Below, piece after piece: positions 1 to 8,283 of a stretch of DNA of 64,000 nucleotides. The stretch spans positions 62,001-126,000 of the forward strand of contig JAFYRW010000042.1 in assembly GCA_017546785.1 (NCBI GenBank). The letters are read 5' to 3'. Origin of the DNA: Bacteroidaceae bacterium. Lineage in GTDB: Bacteria > Bacteroidota > Bacteroidia > Bacteroidales > Bacteroidaceae. Both the position numbers and the translations under genes were made by a program. A model generated the notes under the pieces. It made no database searches. It was not told the origin of the DNA and saw only the letters and a list, made by a program, of their open reading frames with translations. Each line of letters starts with the position of its first letter. Positions within the stretch are counted from its first letter, which is position 1.

Positions 1-1
1 G

Positions 2-514
2 GAGTATGATATTCTTATCGACCCCAAAATGGCCTTCGGTACAGGACACCATCAGACTACCTGTCATATGGTACGCTCGATATTGGCCTCTGATATGCAG
101 GGCAAGAGTGTGCTTGATATGGGATGCGGTACGGCGCTGTTGGCTATTCTTGCCTGCAAATGTGGTGCCTCGAGTGCCGTTGCCATCGATATTGACGAGT
201 TTGCCTATGATAATGCTATCGAGAATATCAGTCTGAATGATACAGAGGCTATAGATGTTCGTTTGGGTGGAGTGGAGACTCTGCGCGATGGAGAGTTCTT
301 TGACTTTGTTATTGCAAATATCAACCGCAATATCCTGTTGGCTGATATTAAGCATTATGTGCAGTGTATGCACAAGGGCTCGAAACTCTTTATAAGCGGC
401 TTTTATGTAGAGGATATTCCTCTGTTGCAGGAGGAGGGCGAGACGCAGGGGCTTAAATTCATTGCCTCGGCCGAGGATAACCGTTGGGCAATGATGCAGT
501 TTGTCAAGGAATAA
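2..514 (+). CDS. prmA: Ribosomal protein L11 methyltransferase PrmA, 3' part (5' end outside window)
   Basis: The reading frame is open to the left edge of the window, so this is the C-terminal ~170 residues of a protein normally near 280-300 residues. The fragment carries the class I SAM-dependent methyltransferase core: a KMAFGTGHH stretch, then VLDMGCGTALLAI, the glycine-rich SAM-binding loop. An acidic AIDID follows at the end of strand beta-2, and VIANINRNIL matches the post-I 'NI' motif of PrmA. PrmA trimethylates ribosomal protein L11 in the cytoplasm. An ATG at 29 falls inside the conserved domain and is not the start. A strong bidirectional hairpin follows the stop codon. Identification is firm because the FGTGHH signature is typical of PrmA. 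Confidence 0.93.
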   Translation, partial: EYDILIDPKMAFGTGHHQTTCHMVRSILASDMQGKSVLDMGCGTALLAILACKCGASSAVAIDIDEFAYDNAIENISLNDTEAIDVRLGGVETLRDGEFFDFVIANINRNILLADIKHYVQCMHKGSKLFISGFYVEDIPLLQEEGETQGLKFIASAEDNRWAMMQFVKE

Positions 515-544
515 GCATACTTTTTGCTATAGACAACAATAAAA

Positions 545-570
545 ACAGGGAGAGCAATTGCTCTCCCTGT
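545..570. terminator. Bidirectional rho-independent terminator
   Basis: A perfect 26-base palindrome (ACAGGGAGAGCAA and its complement) is flanked by an A-run on the left and a T-run on the right. It sits between the convergent prmA and GH130 genes, so it can end transcripts from both sides. Confidence 0.9.
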
Positions 571-590
571 TTTTATTGTGTGTGAATGTG

Positions 591-1547
591 TTACTGTTTC
601 TTCAACCACTCGATAATCTCGCTTATCTTACCGAATGCCAAGCAAACGTGTGTATCGGCAGCACCGTAGTATACGGTAACCTTGTCGCCCTCACGCAATG
701 CAGCACAGGGGAATACTACGTCGGGTACATCGCCAACCAATTCATAGGGAGCGGCAGGAGCCAACAGATACTCCATACTGCGGTAAAGAACCTTTGTGGG
801 GTCCTCTTTGTCTAACAATACAGCGCCCATAGAGTAGCGGAAACCGTTACAGGTAGTGATTACTCCGTGGTAGAACATCAACCAACCCTCGTCGGTAAGA
901 ATGGGCACACTGCCGGCTCCAATCTTAGTGCACTGCCAAGCACTATCCTCGAAGGGAGTAACTTTCATAACGCAACGATGCTCACCCCAATATTTCATAT
1001 CAGGGCTGAAGCTGAGGTAGATATCACCAAAAGGAGTGTGTCCGTTGTCGCTGGGACGTGAAAGCATAGCATACTTGCCGTTAATCTTCTCGGGGAACAA
1101 TACGCCGTTACGGTTGAAGGGCAAGAATGCATTCTCGCACTGGAAGAATTCTTTAAAGTCGAATGTGTATCCAATGCCGATGGTGGGTCCGTGGTAACCG
1201 TTGCACCAAGTAATCCAATAGCGGTCCTCAATCCAAGTAACGCGAGGGTCGTATTTGTAATCACTCTCAATCATTTCGGTATTTCCGGCCTTGAATACAA
1301 TAGGCTCGTGGTTAATCTCCCAATTGATACCATCTTTTGAGAAACCGGCGAAGATATTCATCTGAACGCGTTTGTTGTCGCAACGGAATACTCCTGCGAA
1401 TCCATCCTCAAAGGGAACAACAGCGCTGTTGAAAATACTATTTGACGAAGGAATGCTGTAGCGGTCAATTACAGGATTCTCGCTGTAGCGCCACATAACG
1501 TCATTGCAACCTTCGGGACGCTCTTGCCAAGGAATGTTTTTTGCCAT
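591..1547 (-). CDS. GH130 beta-mannoside phosphorylase (GH130_2 / UhgbMP-like)
   Basis: This 318-residue protein has no signal peptide, so it acts in the cytoplasm. From memory of the family, it closely resembles the gut metagenomic mannoside phosphorylase UhgbMP (GH130_2), with shared blocks such as [33 protein letters not shown] and [15 protein letters not shown]. The catalytic aspartate lies in YDPR, at Asp100, matching Asp104 of UhgbMP. Such enzymes use phosphate to cleave beta-1,4-mannosides, releasing mannose-1-phosphate. Known substrates include mannosyl-GlcNAc from the N-glycan core and beta-mannan oligosaccharides. The gene lies 41 bases after an MFS transporter gene on the same strand, which implies import followed by phosphorolysis. 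The exact acceptor (GlcNAc, glucose or mannose) cannot be read from sequence. Confidence 0.9.
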   Translation of the reverse strand: MAKNIPWQERPEGCNDVMWRYSENPVIDRYSIPSSNSIFNSAVVPFEDGFAGVFRCDNKRVQMNIFAGFSKDGINWEINHEPIVFKAGNTEMIESDYKYDPRVTWIEDRYWITWCNGYHGPTIGIGYTFDFKEFFQCENAFLPFNRNGVLFPEKINGKYAMLSRPSDNGHTPFGDIYLSFSPDMKYWGEHRCVMKVTPFEDSAWQCTKIGAGSVPILTDEGWLMFYHGVITTCNGFRYSMGAVLLDKEDPTKVLYRSMEYLLAPAAPYELVGDVPDVVFPCAALREGDKVTVYYGAADTHVCLAFGKISEIIEWLKKQ

Positions 1548-1588
1548 AATCTTCAGTTTTTATAAATTGTTTCTAATTCTTATATTAT

Positions 1589-2926
1589 TTAATTTGTTTC
1601 TACGTCGGCAGTCTCCTCTCTGAAAGGAACGAACCAAGTGATAAGGAATGCGGGGATTGTTGCAAAAAGAACAAAGATGAAGAAGGGCTCAAAGCCGCCG
1701 GGCTTGTTGAACCACGACTCGAAATTCTCACACAACCATCCGCTGAGCATACCGGGGAGCATTACACCGAGGTTCATAATACCCGATGCAAAAGCATAGT
1801 GGGCCATCTGACTCTTTCCGGGTGCTACCTGCTGCATCATAAACAGTGTAAGACCAACGAATCCAAAGCCATAGCCAAAATATTCGAATACAATACCGCT
1901 GCAGATGAGCCATCCTTGAGTGGGCTGGTATATTGCGAACAGAGTATATACAAGGAAAGGAATATTGAATATGCAGCACAAATGGAAGAGTGCGCGGCGT
2001 AGGCCTATTCCCTTAATGTAATATCCGGCGAGAATTGAACCAAGAACGAACGCGATGGCTCCGTATGTGCCGTAGTATAGTCCGATGGTATCAACGTCGA
2101 GGCCTAATCCTCCGTCTGCTCGTTGAGCCTTGAGGAACAATGGTACAATCTTCATTACGAATCCCTCGGCGAAGCGATAGAGAATAATAAAGGTAATGTA
2201 GTACCAAATGTTCTTTTTGCGGAAAAAGTCGAGTAATACATCGGCAAGCTCGTTCATAACCTCTTTGCCGCTACGGTTGCTGCTCTTGCTCTTCTTGCTC
2301 GAGGGGAGCATAAATAGGTGGTACAATGCAAGAATGACCATAATGGCGCCAAGAAGACCTATTATTATCATCCACGCCTTTTCGTTTGCGGCAAGGTCGC
2401 TGTTTCCTTTGTCTGTGAAATGTTTGATTAGCTGTCCGGCAAGATAAACAAGGCCGCCGGTAGCTACAATCTTTGCGATATTATAGAAAGCACCCTGCCA
2501 ACCTATATATTGTGCCTGCTGCTTTTCGTCAAGCTCGCTCATATACACGCCGTCACAGGCAATGTCGTGGGTGGCTCCGCTGAATCCAACGATAGCCAGC
2601 AGTGCAATGGCAATGCTGAAAAAGTTGGGAAGGCCTAGCGAGAAGGCCACAAGGCCGAATGTGATACCTGTTACGAACTGTGTTGTTATAACCCAGAATT
2701 TCTTTGTCTTGAATAACTCAAGGAAAGGACTCCACAGAGGCTTTAATGTGTATGGGAGAAGAATAAGAGAGGTCCAGAAGGTGATGAGCTTCTTGTCTAC
2801 TCCTAATCCTTCGAACATCAGTACTGTTACCATATTAAGCACTACAAAGGGTAGTCCCATTGCAAAGTAGGCTGTAGGAACCCAAGAGATTGGGTTACGC
2901 GACTTGTTGTTTTTGTTCTGCGACAT
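1589..2926 (-). CDS. MFS transporter, likely mannoside importer partnered with GH130
   Basis: This 445-residue protein has about 12 predicted membrane helices and the layout of the major facilitator superfamily, loosely AmpG-like. The N terminus holds SWVPTAYFAMGLPFVVLNMVTV, followed by ATHDIACDGVYMSELDEKQQAQ in the loop region, which resembles AmpG-type permeases. It is the first gene of a two-gene operon with the GH130 phosphorylase. The inferred job is to carry a beta-mannoside, perhaps mannosyl-GlcNAc left after N-glycan trimming, across the inner membrane. No periplasmic glycosidase or SusCD pair accompanies it here. Transport specificity is inferred only from the neighbour. Confidence 0.85.
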   Translation of the reverse strand: MSQNKNNKSRNPISWVPTAYFAMGLPFVVLNMVTVLMFEGLGVDKKLITFWTSLILLPYTLKPLWSPFLELFKTKKFWVITTQFVTGITFGLVAFSLGLPNFFSIAIALLAIVGFSGATHDIACDGVYMSELDEKQQAQYIGWQGAFYNIAKIVATGGLVYLAGQLIKHFTDKGNSDLAANEKAWMIIIGLLGAIMVILALYHLFMLPSSKKSKSSNRSGKEVMNELADVLLDFFRKKNIWYYITFIILYRFAEGFVMKIVPLFLKAQRADGGLGLDVDTIGLYYGTYGAIAFVLGSILAGYYIKGIGLRRALFHLCCIFNIPFLVYTLFAIYQPTQGWLICSGIVFEYFGYGFGFVGLTLFMMQQVAPGKSQMAHYAFASGIMNLGVMLPGMLSGWLCENFESWFNKPGGFEPFFIFVLFATIPAFLITWFVPFREETADVETN

Positions 2927-2952
2927 TTTGTTGTTTTTTTTATTCTTTCGGG

Positions 2953-2983
2953 CAAATTTAACGTTTGTGTTTTTATATGCAAA
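2953..2983 (-). promoter_or_regulatory. Bacteroides-type promoter of the MFS-GH130 operon
   Basis: Read on the minus strand, the -7 element TAAATTTG (plus-strand 2953-2960) lies 19 bases from a -33 TTTG (2980-2983). Both match the Bacteroides consensus. The leader to the MFS start codon would be about 20 bases. Confidence 0.65.
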
Positions 2984-3065
2984 ATAAATCTGGTTATTTA
3001 TCTCTGTAAATATTACATTTTGTCGTTTTAATGATTTTTTTCGAGAGAGTGTATAAAAATATCAC

Positions 3066-3073
3066 TATCTTCG
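3066..3073 (+). promoter_or_regulatory. Possible -7 element for the cyclophilin-M16 operon
   Basis: TATCTTCG is one base off TAnnTTTG and lies 30 bases before the start codon. The same variant -7 (TATCTTCG) occurs before the recA operon. The matching -33 is poor here (TTTTTTTCG at 3035-3043), so confidence is modest. Confidence 0.4.
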
Positions 3074-3103
3074 CACTATCCAAATGAAATAAATTTTTGC
3101 TTT

Positions 3104-3985
3104 ATGAAAAATATAATTAAGTGTTTCGTGTGGGCGTTGTCCCTGCTTGTGCTCTCGTGTGGCGGTTCCGATGCTCCCGCAGGAGAATTTGGCATCCGTC
3201 AGTTGAACGACAGTTGCCCCGACAGCGACCAATATGTGCTTATAGAGACCAATAAGGGAAACGTCAAACTGCTGCTTTACAGAGAGACTCCTCTTCATCG
3301 TCAGAATTTTGTGAATCTTGTAAAGAACGGATATTACGACGGACAGCTCTTCTTTAGAATAAAAAAGGAGTTTATGATACAGACTGGCGACCCTACTACC
3401 CGCAACGCAAAGCCCGGAGAAAAGTTGGGTACAACGGATGTGAGCTATAAAATTCCAGCCGAGATTGACCCCAAGCGTCATTGGCATAAGTACGGAGCCC
3501 TTTCGGCTGCGAGCCTTAATCCGGGAGTAGAATCGTCGGGCAGCCACTTTTGCATAATCACCGGACGCACGGTGTACGATAAGAATCTGAATGCGCAGGA
3601 GGAAAAGTACAATAAGACTCTTCGCCGTAAAATGTTTGAGGCTCTGCAGGAACCCTATCAGGAGAAGATAGCGCAATTGCACGCCGAGAGCAAGAAGAGT
3701 GCCGAGAAGAAACGTGAATTCAATAAACTCTTTAAATTCTTTGGCGAGAAGACCGACTCGGCAATGGTCGACAAGAAATTCTCCTATTCTCCCGAGCAAC
3801 GCAAGCACTACAAAGAGGTTGGCGGTGCTTTTCATCTTGACGGCTATTACACTGTCTTTGGAGAGGTGCTCGATGGAATGGATGTTGTTGAGGCAATATC
3901 GCGCGAGGCGTACGATGTTTACGACCGCCCTGTGAATGACGTGGTTATAAAGAAAATAACACTTCTCGAAGATGCAGATAAATAG
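3104..3985 (+). CDS. Cyclophilin-type peptidyl-prolyl cis-trans isomerase, lipoprotein
   Basis: The 293-residue product begins with a lipoprotein signal ending in LVLSC (Cys19), so it should be anchored in the envelope and help fold exported proteins. The cyclophilin fold starts at about residue 43 (YVLIETNKGNVKLLLY). It includes the catalytic-loop FFRIKKEFMIQTGDP with Arg85 and ends with the DGYYTVFGEVLDGMDVVE block. A charged, probably helical insert of about 80 residues (roughly 157-237, rich in Lys and Glu) splits the domain between the GSHFCIITG and YYTVFGEV strands. This is longer than in a minimal cyclophilin, though I believe similar inserts occur in Bacteroidales homologues. Its last 14 bases overlap the next gene, suggesting translational coupling. 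Confidence 0.9.
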   Translation: MKNIIKCFVWALSLLVLSCGGSDAPAGEFGIRQLNDSCPDSDQYVLIETNKGNVKLLLYRETPLHRQNFVNLVKNGYYDGQLFFRIKKEFMIQTGDPTTRNAKPGEKLGTTDVSYKIPAEIDPKRHWHKYGALSAASLNPGVESSGSHFCIITGRTVYDKNLNAQEEKYNKTLRRKMFEALQEPYQEKIAQLHAESKKSAEKKREFNKLFKFFGEKTDSAMVDKKFSYSPEQRKHYKEVGGAFHLDGYYTVFGEVLDGMDVVEAISREAYDVYDRPVNDVVIKKITLLEDADK

Positions 3986-5219
3986 GCATAAGCTCGATAA
4001 TGGGCTGCGATTGGTGCATATTCACGATGCGGCCTCACAGATGGTGTATGTGAATATCCTTTATGGTGTAGGAGCAAGAAACGAACAGCCCGAATATACG
4101 GGTATTGCCCATCTTTTTGAGCATCTTATGTTCGAGGGTACTCCCAATGTTCCCTCTTTTGACGAACCGTTGGAGTGTGCCGGCGGCGAGAATAATGCCT
4201 ACACAACAAACGACATTACTAACTACTATATTTCTCTCCCCAAGCAGAATGCCGAGCTTGCCTTCTGGCTGGAGAGTGATAGAATGTGCAATGTGCAGCT
4301 TACCGACGAGAGTGTGTCGGTGCAGCGTCAGGTGGTTATTGAGGAGTTCAAGCAGAGCTATCTTAATTGTCCTTATGGTGACGTGAGCATAATATTACGC
4401 TCTATGGCCTATAAGAAACACCCTTACCGCTGGTCTACCATAGGACGGAAGACGTCGCATATAGCCAATGTGTCGGTTGAGGTGCTGAGCGATTTTTACT
4501 CCAGATATTATGCACCCGACAATGCTGTCCTTTCTGTTGTCGGCAATCTCTCTTTTGAAGATGCCGTTGCTTTTACCGAGAAATGGTTCGCTGATATTCC
4601 TGCAAAGGGTGTTTCTGCTCCTGTCCTGCCGGTAGAGGAGCGTCAGGAGAGGATGCGACGTAAGAGTGTCAGACGCAATGTGCCCGAAAATGCCCTCTAT
4701 ATGGCTTTTCATATGGGTGGCCGCGACGATAAGGATTATTTCCCCTGTGATGTAATATCAGATATTCTTGCCAATGGCTATTCTGGTCGCTTGATGACGC
4801 GTCTGGTTAAACGTAAAAGAATCTTTACAAAAATAGATGCTTATATCGCTGGAAGCGAGGATCCCGGTCTTTTACGCATAAACGGAAGAGTGGCTCCCGG
4901 AGTAACAATGAAACAGGCCGAAGAGGCTTTGTGGAACGAACTTGATGAACTTAAAAACAAGATTGTTCCTGCGGCAGAAATGCGCAAGGTGCGTAACCGC
5001 TTCGAATCGGAGTTTACTTTCCGTAATCTCAATCGCGAGAATCTTGCAAGCAATATTGCCCTTTTTGAGTGGCGAACCTGTGCCGAACATCTTTTCGATG
5101 AGGTGGGGCATTACCGCTCGGTAACGGCCGAGCAGGTACGCAATACTGCGCGCGAACTTTTTCGCAAGGGAAATTGCTCGGTGCTGTATTATCTTAAGAA
5201 AGAGAACTCAAAGGGTTGA
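3972..5219 (+). CDS. M16 family zinc peptidase (pitrilysin/processing-peptidase type)
   Basis: The 415-residue protein has the inverted zinc motif HLFEH at residues 47-51. A further glutamate about 74 residues on, in VVIEEF (Glu124/125), would complete the metal site. The N-terminal half is therefore the active M16 domain, and the C-terminal half the inactive partner domain. No signal peptide is visible, unlike many Bacteroidetes M16 proteins, so it may act in the cytoplasm on small peptides. It overlaps the cyclophilin gene by 14 bases and converges with the RluA gene, overlapping that by 12 bases. A TlpA-like or second M16 partner is not adjacent. Substrate unknown. Confidence 0.88.
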   Translation: MQINRHKLDNGLRLVHIHDAASQMVYVNILYGVGARNEQPEYTGIAHLFEHLMFEGTPNVPSFDEPLECAGGENNAYTTNDITNYYISLPKQNAELAFWLESDRMCNVQLTDESVSVQRQVVIEEFKQSYLNCPYGDVSIILRSMAYKKHPYRWSTIGRKTSHIANVSVEVLSDFYSRYYAPDNAVLSVVGNLSFEDAVAFTEKWFADIPAKGVSAPVLPVEERQERMRRKSVRRNVPENALYMAFHMGGRDDKDYFPCDVISDILANGYSGRLMTRLVKRKRIFTKIDAYIAGSEDPGLLRINGRVAPGVTMKQAEEALWNELDELKNKIVPAAEMRKVRNRFESEFTFRNLNRENLASNIALFEWRTCAEHLFDEVGHYRSVTAEQVRNTARELFRKGNCSVLYYLKKENSKG

Positions 5220-5888
5220 ATTTTCCTCGAAACTACGCCATAGGGCGTCGTTGGGCACGGGTGCTGTTATATTGATAGTCTCCTTTGATACGGGATGTAT
5301 GAATTCTACTCGTCGTGCGTGAAGCGAAATGCTGCCGTCGGGGTTAGAGCGCTTGGCGCCGTATTTGAGGTCTCCTTTTATAGGACATCCTATTGCCGAC
5401 AATTGGCAACGGATTTGATGGTGGCGGCCGGTCTTTAGTTCAACCTCCAAAAGATTGTAATTCTGTGAGGCTGCAATGTGTCTATAGGTTAGAATTGCCT
5501 GCTTGCTCTCTTTGACCTCTTTATTGTAGGCGTAACTTTTGTTCTGCTTCTCGTTTCTTAGAATCCAATGAGATAGTTGAGCCTCGCTCCGCGCGGGGCG
5601 CTCTTTTGTTATTGCCCAGTAAATTTTCTTTACTGAGTTGTTTCGGAACATTGCATTCAGCCTTTCGAGGGCCTTGCTTGTCTTTGCAAAAATGACAATT
5701 CCGCTTACGGGACGGTCGAGTCGGTGAGGAAGGCCTATAAAGACATTGCCCGGCTTGTTGTATTTCTCTTTAAGATATCTTTTGAGAGTATCGCACAGGC
5801 ATTCGTCGCCGCTTTTGTCTCCTTGTACAATTTCGCCGGCGGCCTTGTTTATGACTATTATGTGGTTGTCCTCGTAAAGTACTTTCAT
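5208..5888 (-). CDS. RluA-family pseudouridine synthase
   Basis: The 226-residue enzyme isomerises uridine to pseudouridine in rRNA or tRNA. The family catalytic motif GLPHRLDRPVSG is present, with Asp58 as the nucleophile. The ELKTGRHHQIRCQLSAIGCPI block typical of the RluA clade follows near residue 155. It lacks the N-terminal S4 domain of RluC/RluD, so it is nearer to the small RluA/TruC-type enzymes. It sits 11 bases downstream of a TetR regulator gene on the same strand, so the two are probably cotranscribed. Its 3' end overlaps the M16 gene on the other strand by 12 bases. The exact target uridine is not predictable. Confidence 0.88.
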   Translation of the reverse strand: MKVLYEDNHIIVINKAAGEIVQGDKSGDECLCDTLKRYLKEKYNKPGNVFIGLPHRLDRPVSGIVIFAKTSKALERLNAMFRNNSVKKIYWAITKERPARSEAQLSHWILRNEKQNKSYAYNKEVKESKQAILTYRHIAASQNYNLLEVELKTGRHHQIRCQLSAIGCPIKGDLKYGAKRSNPDGSISLHARRVEFIHPVSKETINITAPVPNDALWRSFEENSTL

Positions 5889-5899
5889 CTTCTTTGGGA

Positions 5900-6484
5900 T
5901 TATGCTTTTGCGCCTAAGGCGTTGAGGATTACTCGCTCGGTGAATGCCTCTACGAATTTGTCGTCGTTGTGCTTGCTTACAATGCCGTTGATGTAGGGAA
6001 TCTCAATTCCTTTTAGGCAAAAATGCAGGAAACGTGCGGCAAGTTCGGGACTCTCAACGTCGAAATATCCTTGCTGTCGGCCGTCTGATATTATTGTGCG
6101 GAATAGTGCTATCTCCTTTGCGTCGAATGTCTTACGAATGTGCTCTACTATCCACATATTGCTGAAGTATTCGGAATTTAATCCTTTGTTGCGTCTTACA
6201 ATATTGCGGGTGGAGCGTAGGCGGACAAAGATTAGCTTTACTATCTTTTTGTCGGGTGTCAGATTCGACATTGCTACTTTGCTTATGGCGCCCGATACCT
6301 TTTGTAGCTCCATTTCTATAGAAGCTTCCAATAGCTCTTCCTTGCTCTGAAAATAGGTGTACACTGTGCGACGGCTCTTTTTTGCTTCTGCAGCAATGTC
6401 GCTCATTGTGATATTGTCTATTCCCTTCTCTGCGAATAGCTTTTGGGCAACTTTTATAATTGTTTCTCTTGTATCGGTGGCCAT
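5900..6484 (-). CDS. TetR/AcrR family transcriptional regulator
   Basis: The 194-residue protein opens with the TetR DNA-binding domain: RETIIKVAQKLFAEKGIDNITMSDIAAEAKKSRRTVYTYF, with the HTH at about residues 26-45. An all-helical ligand-binding C-terminal part follows, with no recognisable specificity. The gene precedes the RluA synthase. Upstream is a promoter in which an inverted repeat lies between the -33 and -7 elements, as expected for autoregulation. No efflux or lipid gene is adjacent, so the effector and other targets are unknown. Confidence 0.9.
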   Translation of the reverse strand: MATDTRETIIKVAQKLFAEKGIDNITMSDIAAEAKKSRRTVYTYFQSKEELLEASIEMELQKVSGAISKVAMSNLTPDKKIVKLIFVRLRSTRNIVRRNKGLNSEYFSNMWIVEHIRKTFDAKEIALFRTIISDGRQQGYFDVESPELAARFLHFCLKGIEIPYINGIVSKHNDDKFVEAFTERVILNALGAKA

Positions 6485-6518
6485 TGTTGCTGCGTATTGT
6501 TTAGCTTATTTTCGGCTG

Positions 6519-6549
6519 CAAAGTTACTCTATCGCACGCTTTTGTGCAA
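6519..6549 (-). promoter_or_regulatory. tetR promoter with candidate TetR operator
   Basis: On the minus strand a canonical -7 TAACTTTG (plus 6519-6526) is 20 bases from a -33 TTG (6547-6549). Between them lies TCGCAC-N6-GTGCAA (6532-6549), an imperfect inverted repeat with 5 of 6 positions symmetric. Its placement would block RNA polymerase if TetR bound it. Confidence 0.55.
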
Positions 6550-6609
6550 TGAATTTGAAATTTTATTTTGTAAAAAAAAGGGCTACTATGATAAATTTGT
6601 GCGAAAATA

Positions 6610-6641
6610 TTTGCACAATTCAAAAATAGTCCTTACCTTTG
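6610..6641 (+). promoter_or_regulatory. Promoter of the tRNA gene
   Basis: A -33 TTTG (6610-6613) and a -7 TACCTTTG (6634-6641) are separated by exactly 20 bases, a full match to the Bacteroides promoter consensus. The mature tRNA begins 22 bases downstream. Confidence 0.8.
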
Positions 6642-6662
6642 CATCAGTTTTGAAAACAGCAT

Positions 6663-6734
6663 CGCGGGGTGGAGCAGTGGTAGCTCGTTGGGCTCATAAC
6701 CCAAAGGCCGGAGGTTCGATCCCTTCCCCCGCTA
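6663..6734 (+). tRNA. tRNA-Met(CAT), initiator type
   Basis: A cloverleaf folds over 72 bases. The acceptor stem CGCGGGG pairs with CCCCGCT, the D stem is GAGC/GCTC, the anticodon stem is TTGGG/CCCAA around loop CTCATAA, and the T stem is GGAGG/CCTTC around TTCGATC. Two initiator hallmarks are visible: three consecutive G-C pairs next to the anticodon loop, and an unpaired first position (C1 opposite T72). The CCA tail is not encoded. It has its own promoter and terminator. Confidence 0.93.
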
Positions 6735-6739
6735 CTATG

Positions 6740-6767
6740 GCGAGAGCAACAGCTCTCGCTTTTTTTT
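6740..6767 (+). terminator. Rho-independent terminator after the tRNA
   Basis: GCGAGAGC and GCTCTCGC form an 8-bp stem with a 4-base loop, followed by eight T residues, starting 6 bases after the tRNA. Confidence 0.9.
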
Positions 6768-6857
6768 GTTTCATTCCTCTTGGAGCGCTTTTTCTGACTT
6801 TTTGCGCAATTTTCTCTCATTTTTTTCGCTTTTTCTGTGTTAATGCTACAAAAAATG

Positions 6858-6888
6858 TTGATTATATAATAATATTCTTGTATTTTTG
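6858..6888 (+). promoter_or_regulatory. Promoter of the TlpA-SusCD gene cluster
   Basis: A -33 TTG (6858-6860) and a -7 TATTTTTG (6881-6888) are 20 bases apart, and the start codon is 17 bases further on. No other comparable promoter is seen before the downstream susC, so the five genes to 15200 may share it. Confidence 0.6.
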
Positions 6889-6905
6889 CAAAAAAATAAA
6901 AAACT

Positions 6906-8237
6906 ATGAAAAAAATTGCAACAACAATATTCGCTCTTCTCTTTGCGCTTGTAGCCTTTGCTGACGGTAAGGTGGTGAATGTCTCGCTCGATACTACTGT
7001 CAGTAGCGACAGTCTCAAACTTTATTTCTCGGTGCTTGGAGATAGCTATGACAATATTGTGGAAATGCAGCGTAAGGGTGATGCGTATTCTGCAAAAGTC
7101 AGAAATTCTGCCGACGGATTCTATCAATTGACCGTCGTAAAGGGTTATTTGCAGTCTTTCCTTTATCTCTATTTGCCTGCAGCCGATGGTGAGGAGAATT
7201 TTCAGGTGAAATTCGAGAATAAAACTTTGTCGGCCAATTTTAATGCCGATAATAATGCTCTATCGCAGTTTATGGCGGCAAAGCTTGCTCTAGACCGCAA
7301 AGTGTGGAGCGATGGAGTGAATAATTATGCATATTACGATGCTCTTCTCGATGAGTATATTTTGGAGTGTGACAAGGCTGTTGCATTGGCTGCTACTGCC
7401 GAGACAAAGGAGTTCATCACCTTGTGGAGCCGTATCTCGTCATACGATGCTTGTTATCCTATGCGTCGCAATGCAAAACTCTCTCGTGAGGAATTTGCTT
7501 CTATTATAGCAAAGCGCTTGAGCGCGGCAATGGAAATTCTTGACTCTGATTATTCTATATATTTCCCTGCTACACAGTCTATTATAAAAGAGTCAGCTCC
7601 TCGCGATGCTAATCTTGCCGAGAAATTCGAGATATTGTACACTAAGTTTAGCAACGAGAGGATTCGCGATTATATAAAAGTGATGCTTGTCGATGGCTTT
7701 ATAAATTCTCACGATTACAATAAAGAGTTTGAGAGTGGCCTCGAGATGTTGTCGGCTGTTGTCGAGAAATACTCATTGAACAAAAAATGCATAAAAGAGT
7801 ATGAGAGCCGCCGTGCAACGGTAAAGGGTGCCGATTTTCCAGATGTGGTGCTACGCGATGCCAACGGCAACACAATGGATTTTTCCTCTTTCCGCGGAAA
7901 ATATGTCTATATTGATATGTGGGCGTCGTGGTGTATGCCTTGCGTAAAAGAGATTCCTTATTTGAAACAGCTCGAGCAGGAGCTCGAGAATGAGGATGTT
8001 GTATTCCTCTCAATATCTATCGACAAAAAGGTCGAGCCGTGGTTGAATAAGATGAACGCATTGGACGTGCACGGCAACCAGTGGATAAACAGCGATAATA
8101 AGTTCGCCGAGGTTTTGAATGTAAAAGGAATTCCTTTCTTCCTTATATACGACAAAGAGGGTAAATTGTACATATACAATGCTCCTCGTCCAAGCTCGGG
8201 TGATGTGCTTAAACTATTGCTAGAGAATCTTAAGTAA
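6906..8237 (+). CDS. TlpA-like thioredoxin-fold protein with DUF4369-like N-terminal region
   Basis: The 443-residue protein starts with a signal peptide (about residues 1-19, ending ALVAFA). An N-terminal beta-rich region resembling DUF4369 of Bacteroidetes disulfide proteins comes next, then a helical middle. A TlpA/AhpC-TSA thioredoxin domain covers about residues 310-443. The redox motif is WASWCMPC, with Cys343 and Cys346, followed by KEIPYLKQLE, and a cis-Pro loop in KGIPFFLIYD. It is expected in the periplasm as a thiol-disulfide reductase. The gene lies 46 bases before susC and probably belongs to the same transcript. The partner protein needing reduction is unknown. One possibility is an envelope protein of this uptake system. 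Confidence 0.85.
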   Translation: MKKIATTIFALLFALVAFADGKVVNVSLDTTVSSDSLKLYFSVLGDSYDNIVEMQRKGDAYSAKVRNSADGFYQLTVVKGYLQSFLYLYLPAADGEENFQVKFENKTLSANFNADNNALSQFMAAKLALDRKVWSDGVNNYAYYDALLDEYILECDKAVALAATAETKEFITLWSRISSYDACYPMRRNAKLSREEFASIIAKRLSAAMEILDSDYSIYFPATQSIIKESAPRDANLAEKFEILYTKFSNERIRDYIKVMLVDGFINSHDYNKEFESGLEMLSAVVEKYSLNKKCIKEYESRRATVKGADFPDVVLRDANGNTMDFSSFRGKYVYIDMWASWCMPCVKEIPYLKQLEQELENEDVVFLSISIDKKVEPWLNKMNALDVHGNQWINSDNKFAEVLNVKGIPFFLIYDKEGKLYIYNAPRPSSGDVLKLLLENLK

Positions 8238-8283
8238 AAACAATTTGTGCGCAGAAATAAATAAAAAAAATAGATATTTACAG

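Noticed and set aside
3065-3835. Antisense open frame over the cyclophilin gene
   Set aside because: The opposite strand encodes a complete, motif-supported cyclophilin.
6443-6964. 173-codon frame across the tetR promoter, tRNA and terminator
   Set aside because: It runs through a tRNA gene and its terminator, so it is not a protein gene.
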